Below are positions 6,840-14,045 of a stretch of DNA of 24,146 nucleotides, one piece after another. Each line of letters opens with the position of its first letter. The stretch's first letter is position 1. Where the stretch lies: positions 1 to 24,146 of the forward strand of contig CAKQKA010000012.1 of the NCBI GenBank assembly GCA_934247855.1. The letters are read 5' to 3'. The notes below the pieces were generated by a model. It did no database searches and had not been told where the DNA came from. It was given only the letters and a program-made list of their open reading frames with translations. Origin of the DNA: an uncultured Clostridia bacterium. GTDB lineage: Bacteria > Bacillota > Clostridia > Christensenellales > Borkfalkiaceae. The position numbers and the translations under genes are program-made.

Positions 6840-8798
6840 ATGGAAAATAAGAGAATGAGAGAACTTGTAGACGTTCTCAATAAATACGCATACGAATACT
6901 ACGTTATGGATAATCCCACCGTGTCCGACAAGCAATACGACGAGTTATACGACGAGTTGCGCGAGCTTGAGGCTTCTACGGGCGAGGTTTTGTTCGATTC
7001 GCCCACGCGCAGAGTGGGCGGCGAACCGATTTCGGCTTTTAAAAAGCACGAGCACATCGAGCGGCTTTACAGTCTCGATAAAGCGACGAGCACCGAAGAA
7101 TTGCAGGCGTTTTTTCAGCGCGTAATCAAGGCGATCGGATATTTTCCCGAGTTCACCGTGGAGTACAAGTTCGACGGGCTTACCGTTTGTTTAACCTATA
7201 ACGAGGGCAAGTTCGTCCGTGCAACCACTCGCGGCAACGGAGCCGTCGGCGAGGATGTAACCGCGCAGGTACTCACAATTAAGAGTTACCCTATGAAGAT
7301 TGCGTACACAGGCGTGTGTGAAGTCAAAGGTGAGGCGGTAATGCGCCTTTCCGTGCTTGAAAAATACAACAAGACTGCGGCTGAACCACTTAAAAATGCG
7401 CGTAACGCCGTTGCCGGTGCGATTCGAAACCTCGATCCCAAGGAAACCGAACGTCGTAAACCCGAAATCTTATTTTACGACGTCAATTATATAGACAACG
7501 ATTCCATCCGTTCACAACTATCGGGGATAGATTTCTTAAAAAACAATTCTTTTAAAGTTTTCGACTATTTGCGCGTTTGCAATGACGAACAAAGCGTTTT
7601 CGCCGCGATAGACGAAATCGAAAAAGGCAGAAAAACTCTTGACGTTTTAACCGACGGAGTTGTAATAAAAGTAAACGATTTTGCCGTGCGTGATATTCTC
7701 GGCGCGACAGAGAAATTTCCGCGCTGGGCTATCGCATACAAATTCGAGCCCGAAGAAACTACTACCATGCTTCGCGACGTGGTTTGGCAGGTAGGCAGAA
7801 CGGGCAAACTTACGCCGCTTGCCGTGCTCGATCCCGTGGAGCTTTGCGGGGTTACCGTGCGCCGCGCCACGCTCAATAATTTCGGCGACGTGGGAAGAAA
7901 GGGTGTAAAAATCAACAGCCGCGTGCTTATTCACCGCAGTAACGAGGTTATTCCCGAAATTTTAGGCACTACCGAATATTTTGCCGACAGCGCAGACGTA
8001 GTTAAACCCGCCGTTTGCCCCGAATGCGGTAGTCCGACAGAAGAAATCGGCGCGAATTTATTCTGCACCAATAAAGAATGCAAAAAACGCGTGGTTTTGT
8101 CGCTTGCGAGTTTCGCATCCAAAGAGGCGATGAATATAGAGGGCTTTTCCGAAGCCACCGCCGAACTTTTGTACGATAAAGTCGGCGTAAGAAAGTTTTC
8201 CGATCTTTACGCGCTTACGCGCGAACAACTGCTTGCGCTCGACGGAGTGCAGGACAAAAAGGCGGACAACCTGCTTAAGGCCATAGAAAAATCCAAAAAT
8301 ACCGAACTTGCGCGGTTCATTTTCGCGCTCGGTATTGACGGCGTAGGCAAAAAAACGGCGAAAGACCTTGCCAAGAAGTTCAAAAGTCTTGAAAATATCG
8401 CCGCCGCGCCCATAGAAGAAATCATATCCGTGCAGGACGTGGGCGACGTAATCGCCGATAACGTGTTCCGCTATTTTGCCGACGGCGACAATCTTGCCGA
8501 GCTTAAGCGTTTAGAGCAAGCGGGCGTAATCGCCGGCTACGCCGATGCCACAGTAGGCGATTTATTCAAAGGCGAAAAAATCGTTCTGACGGGCACGCTT
8601 TCAAAATACAAACGCTCGGAAGCGCAAAAGATTATCGAATCGTTGGGCGGCGAGGTCAGCGGCTCGGTCAGCAAAAACACCACTATGGTCTTAGCCGGCG
8701 AAGAGGCAGGCAGTAAACTCGATAAAGCCCGCGCGCTCGGTATTCGCATTATAGACGAAAACGAGTTCGACGAAATGATTAAGAATAACAACAAATAA
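6840..8798 (+). CDS. ligA: NAD+-dependent DNA ligase
   Basis: LigA seals nicks in duplex DNA during replication and repair, using NAD+ as adenylate donor. The 652-residue protein has the usual order: an N-terminal Ia domain with YAYEYYVMDNPTVSD, the adenylation domain with catalytic lysine K110 in KFDG, an OB fold, a four-Cys zinc finger (CPECG then CTNKEC, about 394-416), helix-hairpin-helix repeats, and a C-terminal BRCT domain (from about 582, KGEKIVLTGTLSK). I chose the ATG at 6840 because AAGGA at 6829-6833 sits six bases upstream; an in-frame TTG at 6822 lies before that site and is not credible. In Bacillota ligA commonly follows pcrA directly; here repeats separate them. No clear promoter was found in 6613-6839, only an AT-rich TATAAA at 6761. 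Confidence 0.95.
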   Translation: MENKRMRELVDVLNKYAYEYYVMDNPTVSDKQYDELYDELRELEASTGEVLFDSPTRRVGGEPISAFKKHEHIERLYSLDKATSTEELQAFFQRVIKAIGYFPEFTVEYKFDGLTVCLTYNEGKFVRATTRGNGAVGEDVTAQVLTIKSYPMKIAYTGVCEVKGEAVMRLSVLEKYNKTAAEPLKNARNAVAGAIRNLDPKETERRKPEILFYDVNYIDNDSIRSQLSGIDFLKNNSFKVFDYLRVCNDEQSVFAAIDEIEKGRKTLDVLTDGVVIKVNDFAVRDILGATEKFPRWAIAYKFEPEETTTMLRDVVWQVGRTGKLTPLAVLDPVELCGVTVRRATLNNFGDVGRKGVKINSRVLIHRSNEVIPEILGTTEYFADSADVVKPAVCPECGSPTEEIGANLFCTNKECKKRVVLSLASFASKEAMNIEGFSEATAELLYDKVGVRKFSDLYALTREQLLALDGVQDKKADNLLKAIEKSKNTELARFIFALGIDGVGKKTAKDLAKKFKSLENIAAAPIEEIISVQDVGDVIADNVFRYFADGDNLAELKRLEQAGVIAGYADATVGDLFKGEKIVLTGTLSKYKRSEAQKIIESLGGEVSGSVSKNTTMVLAGEEAGSKLDKARALGIRIIDENEFDEMIKNNNK

Positions 8799-8878
8799 GG
8801 CTTGACTGCTTTAAATAATATGCCGTTATCGGCTGACTAAAACAACGCCGGCATAACAAAGTAAAAATGCAAGCGAAC

Positions 8879-8899
8879 GGCTGCCTCGGCGGTCTTTTT
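8879..8899 (+). terminator. Candidate terminator or attenuator just before the radical SAM gene
   Basis: GGCTGC-CTCG-GCGGTC (two wobble pairs) is followed by five T, ending two bases before the ribosome binding site GGAGA. A longer-range stem, TATGCCG (8819-8825) with CGGCATA (8849-8855), lies upstream. It could end ligA or attenuate the next gene. Confidence 0.4.
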
Positions 8900-8910
8900 C
8901 GGAGATAGAA

Positions 8911-10704
8911 ATGAACGACAAACAATTAAAATTACTCGATACTATTTTGCCGACCGTGGAAAAACCGTCGCGCTATACCGGCGGAGAGTGGGGCGAGGAC
9001 GAATTCGTGCCCTCGAAAATGAATTACTGCATTTGTTTCCCGGACGTGTACGAAGTGGGAATGAGTAATTTGGGCATAAAAATCGTTGCCGAAAGCGTAA
9101 AGAGCGTCGGCGATACTTCGGTTGACAGATGTTTTGCGCCATGGCCGGATTTCGGAGAGGCGCTCAGGAAAAACGGTATTCCGCTGTATGCGTTAAACAG
9201 CAAAAAAAGTCTTGCCGAGTTCGATATGATCGGCTTTTCGCTGGCGTACGAAATGAGTTTTACCGCCGTGCTGTATATGCTCGACCTTGCGGGTATTCCT
9301 CTTAAATCGTGTGACCGAGGCAACGAGTTCCCCGTTATTCAGGCGGGAGGACCGTGCGTGTGCAACCCCGAGCCTATGGCTGATTTTATCGATATTTTCA
9401 CTATCGGCGACGGCGAAGAGGTAATGGCTCAGATTGCTAGATTACGAAGGGACATCAAAGATAAAAAGCAGTTTTTGCTCGCTGCGTCCGAACTTGACGG
9501 GGTTTACGTTCCCGCGCTTATGACGCCTGTGTACGAAAACGGCAAACTTGTTCGGTTCGACGGCAAAAGCGATATCAAAAAGGCGTTCGTCAAAGACCTC
9601 GATAAGGCGATTTTCCCCAAAAAATTCGGCGTTGCAAGCACCGAGGCTGTTTTTGACCGCGGTATCATAGAGGTTTGCCGCGGGTGCTACCGTGCGTGCA
9701 GGTTCTGTCAGGCGGGGTTCATTTATCGCCCCGTAAGACCGAGAATGCCCGAAACCCTTACCGAACAAGCGTGCTCGATCGTTACGAACGGCGGTTATTC
9801 CGAGCTTTCGCTCAACAGCTTGTCCACAGGCGATTATCCTGCGCTCGGCACGCTGTTAGATTCCATAAACGAGAGATTGCCCGACGTAAAAATGTCGTTG
9901 CCGTCCCTTCGCGTCGATAGTTTTCAAAGCTATTATGCGAAATTCGCTCGTCAGAGTTCGGTTACTTTTGCGCCCGAAGCGGGTACGCAAAGACTGCGCG
10001 ACGTAATAAATAAAGATATCACCGAAGAGGAGATCGAACGTGGCGTTGTAAATGCATTCAATCTCGGCTATTCGTCTATTAAACTGTATTTTATGATCGG
10101 TTTGCCCACAGAAACCGACGAAGACTTGCTCGGTATTGCAAAAATCGTACGAATGATAAAGGGCATATACGGGCGTAATTCCGCGTCGGCGCGCGCTCTC
10201 CGCGTGTCGGTCAGCGTTTCAACGTTTATACCCAAGCCGTTCACGCCTTTCCAGTATGAACGGCAGATTTCAAAAGAAGAGGTCGCGCATAAAGTCGACG
10301 TCTTAAAGAAAGAATTGTTCATAAAAGGAGTGTCGTTCAGTTGGAACGATTACGAACTTTCGCAAATAGAAGCCGTGCTTGCCCGCGGCGACAGGCGACT
10401 TTGCCCCGTCATCGAAAAAGCATACCGCAAGGGTTGCGTGTTCGACGGCTGGCAGCAATGCTTCAAACCTCAAATGTGGTACGAGGCATTGTCCGAATGC
10501 TCGCTCTCGCCCGACGATTTCACGCGCGAATTCGGCGAGGACGAACTCTTGCCGTGGGATTTTATCAATATGTATATCGATAAAGAATTCTTACTGCGCG
10601 AACGCCATGCCGCCCACAGCGAAAAAGTTTCCGGCGGGTGTCAATCGGGATGCAAAGCATGCGGTATTCAAAAAGTATTCAAGTGCAAGATAGGCAAATT
10701 ATAA
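8911..10704 (+). CDS. B12-binding-domain radical SAM protein (TIGR03960-like)
   Basis: The 597-residue protein starts at an ATG preceded by GGAGA. The N-terminal 200 or so residues look like the cobalamin-binding-like domain of this family (FPDVYEVGMSNLGI, later GDGEEV). The radical SAM core carries C259-x3-C263-x2-C266 within RGCYRACRFCQAGF, which would ligate the 4Fe-4S cluster. A Cys-rich C-terminus (CQSGCKACG) could hold a further cluster. It groups with the TIGR03960 family, whose reaction is not established. It is next to a DUF2344 protein, with which it is fused in some species, and to rng, as in many Clostridia. A role in RNA or ribosome modification is inferred only from this conserved neighbourhood. 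Confidence 0.85.
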   Translation: MNDKQLKLLDTILPTVEKPSRYTGGEWGEDEFVPSKMNYCICFPDVYEVGMSNLGIKIVAESVKSVGDTSVDRCFAPWPDFGEALRKNGIPLYALNSKKSLAEFDMIGFSLAYEMSFTAVLYMLDLAGIPLKSCDRGNEFPVIQAGGPCVCNPEPMADFIDIFTIGDGEEVMAQIARLRRDIKDKKQFLLAASELDGVYVPALMTPVYENGKLVRFDGKSDIKKAFVKDLDKAIFPKKFGVASTEAVFDRGIIEVCRGCYRACRFCQAGFIYRPVRPRMPETLTEQACSIVTNGGYSELSLNSLSTGDYPALGTLLDSINERLPDVKMSLPSLRVDSFQSYYAKFARQSSVTFAPEAGTQRLRDVINKDITEEEIERGVVNAFNLGYSSIKLYFMIGLPTETDEDLLGIAKIVRMIKGIYGRNSASARALRVSVSVSTFIPKPFTPFQYERQISKEEVAHKVDVLKKELFIKGVSFSWNDYELSQIEAVLARGDRRLCPVIEKAYRKGCVFDGWQQCFKPQMWYEALSECSLSPDDFTREFGEDELLPWDFINMYIDKEFLLRERHAAHSEKVSGGCQSGCKACGIQKVFKCKIGKL

Positions 10705-10739
10705 CGCGCCGATTGTTTACGAGTAAAGCTAAAGTCGGG

Positions 10740-10756
10740 CTATAAGTCGATTATCG
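10740..10756 (+). repeat. 17-bp dispersed intergenic motif, copy 2
   Basis: CTATAAGTCGATTATCG, identical to 6738-6754, in the spacer before the DUF2344 gene and 41 bases ahead of its start codon. Confidence 0.75.
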
Positions 10757-10796
10757 CGCAAAAACTAAAGCAATAACTTAAATCCGGAATAAGAAA

Positions 10797-11423
10797 ATGA
10801 TAGTATTTCAATACACGAAAATCGACGGTGCGGAGTATGTATCGCACCTCGATACGCTAAGGCATATAAACAAAATAATGCGCCGCGCAGATATTAAAAC
10901 GGGGTACTCGAAAGGGTTTAATCCGCATATGCACATTTTTATGTCCGCACCGATCGCGGTCGGAATAAAATCGCTTGCAGAATACTGCTATGTGGAGTGC
11001 GACGAAACGGCTGAGGGTTTTAAGCAAAAATTCAACGATTTTTCTTTCCGCGGCTTGAAATGCGTTTTCGCAAAAGAGGTGGAACGAAAAGTAAACGTTG
11101 CGGGGCTTATAGACCGCGCGGGGTACGAGATAAGCGGAATTGCCGCATTCGACGTAAACGACGTTCTCGCTTCCGCCGAGTTTTATATTACGGATAAAAA
11201 GGGTAACCCGAAAGAGGTCAGAAAGAAGATTTTTGATTTAAAGTACGAAAACGGCGTTTTGCATGCCGTTCTGGGGTTCGGCAACGATACGTTGCGTCCC
11301 GACCTTTTCGGCGATAAATTGAAGGAATTATACGGCGGAGAGGCTTTAACGATTACAAAAACAAACGCATACCATGGCGAAGCTTTATTTTCCGACTATC
11401 TTTGCAATTTAACTGAAAAGTAA
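10797..11423 (+). CDS. Radical SAM-associated DUF2344 protein (TIGR03936-like)
   Basis: The 208-residue protein is of the DUF2344 family: an N-terminal YTKIDGAEYVSHLDTLRHI, then RRADIKTGYSKGFNPHM and SAPIAVGIKSLAEY, which are the family signatures. It is usually found beside, or fused to, the TIGR03960 radical SAM protein, so the two probably act as a complex or on one substrate; the reaction is unknown. The ribosome binding site is weak (CCGGAAT, then ATG). It is 92 bases after the radical SAM gene and 62 before rng, all in one direction with no terminator between, so one transcript is likely. The size is within the family range. Confidence 0.8.
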   Translation: MIVFQYTKIDGAEYVSHLDTLRHINKIMRRADIKTGYSKGFNPHMHIFMSAPIAVGIKSLAEYCYVECDETAEGFKQKFNDFSFRGLKCVFAKEVERKVNVAGLIDRAGYEISGIAAFDVNDVLASAEFYITDKKGNPKEVRKKIFDLKYENGVLHAVLGFGNDTLRPDLFGDKLKELYGGEALTITKTNAYHGEALFSDYLCNLTEK

Positions 11424-11425
11424 GC

Positions 11426-11441
11426 CTATAGGTCGATTATC
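11426..11441 (+). repeat. 17-bp dispersed intergenic motif, copy 3 (16 of 17 positions, one change)
   Basis: CTATAGGTCGATTATC begins two bases after the stop codon of the DUF2344 gene and ends 44 bases before the rng start. Confidence 0.7.
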
Positions 11442-11485
11442 AAGGTATATTTTGGTATTTTTATACAATCCAAACGGAGAAACGG

Positions 11486-12979
11486 ATGGCAAAGAATATT
11501 TATGTTGACGGATTTTGCGGAACAATTATCGCTGCGCTTGCAGATGACAAACGGCTTCTGGAATATCACATAGAAAAATACGGAACGGTGGCTATAACCG
11601 GCAGCATTTACATGGGGCGGGTGGAAAACGTGCTTGACGGAATGGAAGCTGCTTTTGTTGACGTCGGTCTTGAGAAGAACGGGTATTTGTCTTTTTTCGA
11701 TCCGACTTACGGTTGCGGCGACGACGATTCCGCCTGTGTTGATCAAAAGCCGTTTGAATACAAAAAAGGCGATAAAATTCTTGTTCAGGCAATAAAAGAT
11801 CCGTTCGGAAGCAAAGGCGTGCGGTTGTCTACAACGCTGTCTTTTGCGGGGCGGTTTCTTGTATACGCCCCTGAAGCCGTCGAAAACGTTTTTTCGCGCA
11901 AGATAGAAAGCGAAAAAGAAAAAAAGCGTTTAGAGGGCATTATATCGTCGCTTAAAATTCCCGGCGGGTTCATTCTTCGTACCGCGTCCGACGGCGCGTC
12001 TAAGGGCGATCTTGTATCCGAAGCAAAATATTTGTACAATCTTTATAAGGATATGCTGGTAAAAATTCCGTCGGCAAAACCCGGCGACGTGCTTTATTCC
12101 GAGGGTAATCTTGCCGTAAGAATGTTGCGCGACGTTTACACTTCGGAGATAGAAAAGATTTACGTTTCCGACGAGCAGATATATAAAGATCTTCGCGAAA
12201 ATGCCGCAAAGCGCGGTGCGGAGGTTTTAAATAAGGTCGTCTATTTCGATAAAAGAGTTGACATGTTCGGCTATTTCGGGCTTAGCGACGAGGTGGACGC
12301 ATTGCTCAGAAACAAGGTCGATTTGTCAAGCGGTGCATATCTTGTCATCGACCGCACGGAAGCACTTACTGCTATCGACGTAAACACCGGCAGTTTTACC
12401 GGTTCGGGCAACCTCGAAGAAACGGTATTCCACACCAATCTGCTCGCAGCCAAGGAAATTGCCCGTCAGGTACGTTTAAGAAATATCGGCGGAATAATCA
12501 TCGTCGATTTTATCAATATGGATATGCAGGAGCACCGCGACGCAGTGGTGAACGAACTTACCGAAGCGCTCAAAGCGGACAGGGCGAAATGCACCGTGCT
12601 CGGAATGAATCAACTCGGGCTTGTTGAGTTCACCCGCAAGAAAAAGCGTAAGGAAAGTATCTCGCTTTTAGAAAAAAAGTGCCCGTATTGTCAGGGCGAC
12701 GGCGCGATTTTATCCAACGATTACATAGTTTTAAAGATCCGCGCGGCGCTGCTTGACGTGTTTGCCGACGGCTACAAGAGCGCGATCGTCGATTTAAACA
12801 TAGAGATAATGTTTTATATTCTTCAGCGCGGCTCGCTCAGAAAGGACGTTTCCCGCATATGGGCGGATAAGCGTATATACATCGTGCCGCATAAGACCTA
12901 TCACCACGAGTTTTTTACCGTGCGCGGCGACGACAGCGTCGTTCTCGATTTGCCCGACAAGGCAAGAATTCTTTACTGA
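11486..12979 (+). CDS. rng: Ribonuclease E/G family endoribonuclease
   Basis: RNase G-type enzymes cut single-stranded AU-rich RNA and take part in rRNA maturation and mRNA decay. The 497-residue protein has an N-terminal S1 RNA-binding domain (GSIYMGRVENVLDGMEAAFV, with GLEKNGYLSF), catalytic metal ligands D298 in AIDVNTG and D341 in IIIVDFIN, and the Zn-link CPYCQGDG at 399-406 that joins protomers. There is no long C-terminal scaffold as in RNase E, so the short RNase G form fits. The ATG follows GGAG by seven bases. The 17-bp motif lies in the upstream spacer. In many Bacillota rplU, a protease gene and rpmA follow rng; here a terminator ends the unit instead. Confidence 0.93.
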   Translation: MAKNIYVDGFCGTIIAALADDKRLLEYHIEKYGTVAITGSIYMGRVENVLDGMEAAFVDVGLEKNGYLSFFDPTYGCGDDDSACVDQKPFEYKKGDKILVQAIKDPFGSKGVRLSTTLSFAGRFLVYAPEAVENVFSRKIESEKEKKRLEGIISSLKIPGGFILRTASDGASKGDLVSEAKYLYNLYKDMLVKIPSAKPGDVLYSEGNLAVRMLRDVYTSEIEKIYVSDEQIYKDLRENAAKRGAEVLNKVVYFDKRVDMFGYFGLSDEVDALLRNKVDLSSGAYLVIDRTEALTAIDVNTGSFTGSGNLEETVFHTNLLAAKEIARQVRLRNIGGIIIVDFINMDMQEHRDAVVNELTEALKADRAKCTVLGMNQLGLVEFTRKKKRKESISLLEKKCPYCQGDGAILSNDYIVLKIRAALLDVFADGYKSAIVDLNIEIMFYILQRGSLRKDVSRIWADKRIYIVPHKTYHHEFFTVRGDDSVVLDLPDKARILY

Positions 12980-13085
12980 CGGGACAGGCAACGGTGCGTT
13001 ATGTTTAGCAATATATCACATTTACGTTATATTTAGTTCGCGTTTGCGCTATAAAAATGCAACGATTTTACATAATAAAAAAATT

Positions 13086-13116
13086 CCGCTTGATTTTTTC
13101 GTTCAAGCGGTTTTTT
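13086..13116 (+). terminator. Terminator of the rng unit
   Basis: CCGCTTGA pairs with TCAAGCGG around an eight- to nine-base loop and is followed by six T. It lies 107 bases after the rng stop; the AT-rich bases between show no other feature. Confidence 0.9.
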
Positions 13117-13117
13117 C

Positions 13118-13146
13118 TTGACAAGAGCGCGGCATATGAATACAAT
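13118..13146 (+). promoter_or_regulatory. Strong promoter of the folT-like transcript
   Basis: TTGACA (13118-13123), exactly 17 bp, then TACAAT (13141-13146). It starts two bases after the T tract of the preceding terminator. The predicted start is about 13152-13153, giving a 225-base leader. Confidence 0.85.
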
Positions 13147-13151
13147 TAGAA

Positions 13152-13376
13152 CGTTAGCAGAGTAGTTGCGAAAGCGTGTGACCGCGGTGTGTTATGTATC
13201 GTAATGCAGCAGGTCCGAAGTGGCAATGCGGGGGATATCCGCTTTGCACGAAACGGCAATATTTGGTTGCCTGCGGTTTTCGTAACGGTCCGTTGCTTTG
13301 GCTTGCCGCCTTTGTTTGCCGTAAGGTATTCGGCGCGGCGAAAAAGATCGGACCTCTCTTAGCGGGAGGTTTTTTT
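13152..13376 (+). promoter_or_regulatory. Riboswitch-like leader of the folT-like gene (class not recognised)
   Basis: A closing stem CGTTA-GCAG (13152-13160) can pair with CTGC (13271-13274) and TAACG (13283-13287). Inside are hairpins GCAA-T-GCGG with CCGC-T-TTGC (13223-13247, loop GGGATAT) and GGCAA with TTGCC (13255-13271). Downstream, GGTCCG (13287-13292) pairs with CGGACC (13349-13354), enclosing GCCGC (13305-13309) with GCGGC (13335-13339) and GCCG (13318-13321) with CGGC (13331-13334). That arm overlaps the terminator at 13352, so the two structures exclude each other. A second GGTCCG at 13212-13217 could compete. I looked for THF, T-box, glycine, TPP, FMN and cobalamin consensus and found no convincing match. 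The neighbouring gene suggests a folate-related ligand (inference). Confidence 0.6.
13352..13376 (+). terminator. Leader terminator that also buries the folT ribosome binding site
   Basis: ACCTCTC (13352-13358) pairs with GGGAGGT (13364-13370) around a five-base loop, followed by a T tract that runs straight into the ATG. GGGAGG, the ribosome binding site, is the 3' arm, so folding blocks both transcription and translation. Confidence 0.8.
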
Positions 13377-14045
13377 ATGCAAAAAAATAACAAACAGTCA
13401 CAAAACGTCGAAGTAAAATCCGTAGCCGAAAATTCGTCGGCGGCAATTTCGGCAAACGAAACAAAACCCGATGGAAACGAAAAATCGGCAAACGGTAAGG
13501 GCAATCTTACTAAAAGACTTGTGCTTACGGCGGCGTTCATCGCGCTTGCCACGGTTGCGAATGCGTACATAACCGTGCGCGTGGGCACGCTTTTCAAGTT
13601 TTCGCCCGTGCTTGCAATCTACTTTTTTGCAGGTTACTATCTCGGCGCACCGCTCGGTTTTTTAGTCGGAGCTGCGGGCGACGTACTAGGTTGGTTATTG
13701 TTTACCGACGGAGCGTACAATCCGCTCATCGGTTTATCGAATGCGCTGTGCTGTCTTATACCTGCGCTCATGTTTGGTCTTAAACGCCCGGTCAAAACAA
13801 CTTTTTTAAAATTCGCGTTAAAGTCGGGTATAGCGTATCTGGTATGTTTTTTGCTGTGCACGGTGGGTATAACCTCGTACGGCATATGGCTGTATACGGC
13901 GTACATTCAAGGCAAGTACGAAACGCTTATCGCGTGGTTTATATACCGCGCGGGCGCGCAGGTTCTTAACAACGCGTCTAACTATGCCGTTACGTTATTG
14001 CTTTTTCTGCCGCTTGGCAAAGTCAGATATCTTGAACGGCAGTGA
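13377..14045 (+). CDS. folT: ECF transporter S component, folate (FolT) type
   Basis: S components are membrane proteins that bind a vitamin and dock on a shared ECF module (EcfA, EcfA', EcfT), encoded elsewhere. The 222-residue protein has a hydrophilic N-terminal tail of about 40 residues, then about five or six hydrophobic segments. VRVGTLFKFSPVLAIYF and APLGFLVGAAGDVLGWLLF resemble the substrate-facing motifs of the folate family. I chose the ATG at 13377 because GGGAGG ends seven bases upstream; an in-frame ATG at 13194 would translate the structured leader. The 3' end overlaps the convergent flippase gene by 23 bases. Folate is the best guess for substrate; other S components share the fold. 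The long N-terminal tail is unusual. Confidence 0.75.
   Translation: MQKNNKQSQNVEVKSVAENSSAAISANETKPDGNEKSANGKGNLTKRLVLTAAFIALATVANAYITVRVGTLFKFSPVLAIYFFAGYYLGAPLGFLVGAAGDVLGWLLFTDGAYNPLIGLSNALCCLIPALMFGLKRPVKTTFLKFALKSGIAYLVCFLLCTVGITSYGIWLYTAYIQGKYETLIAWFIYRAGAQVLNNASNYAVTLLLFLPLGKVRYLERQ

Noticed and set aside
13152..13300. Known riboswitch classes for the folT leader
   Set aside because: AGAGTAG and GCGGTG recall the THF riboswitch, and CCGAAG with GGCAA recalls glycine, but spacing, order and the other core elements do not fit. No TGGNACCGCG T-box is present.
13194..13376. N-terminal extension of FolT from ATG 13194
   Set aside because: It would translate the structured leader and terminator, and has no ribosome binding site; ATG 13377 has a perfect one.
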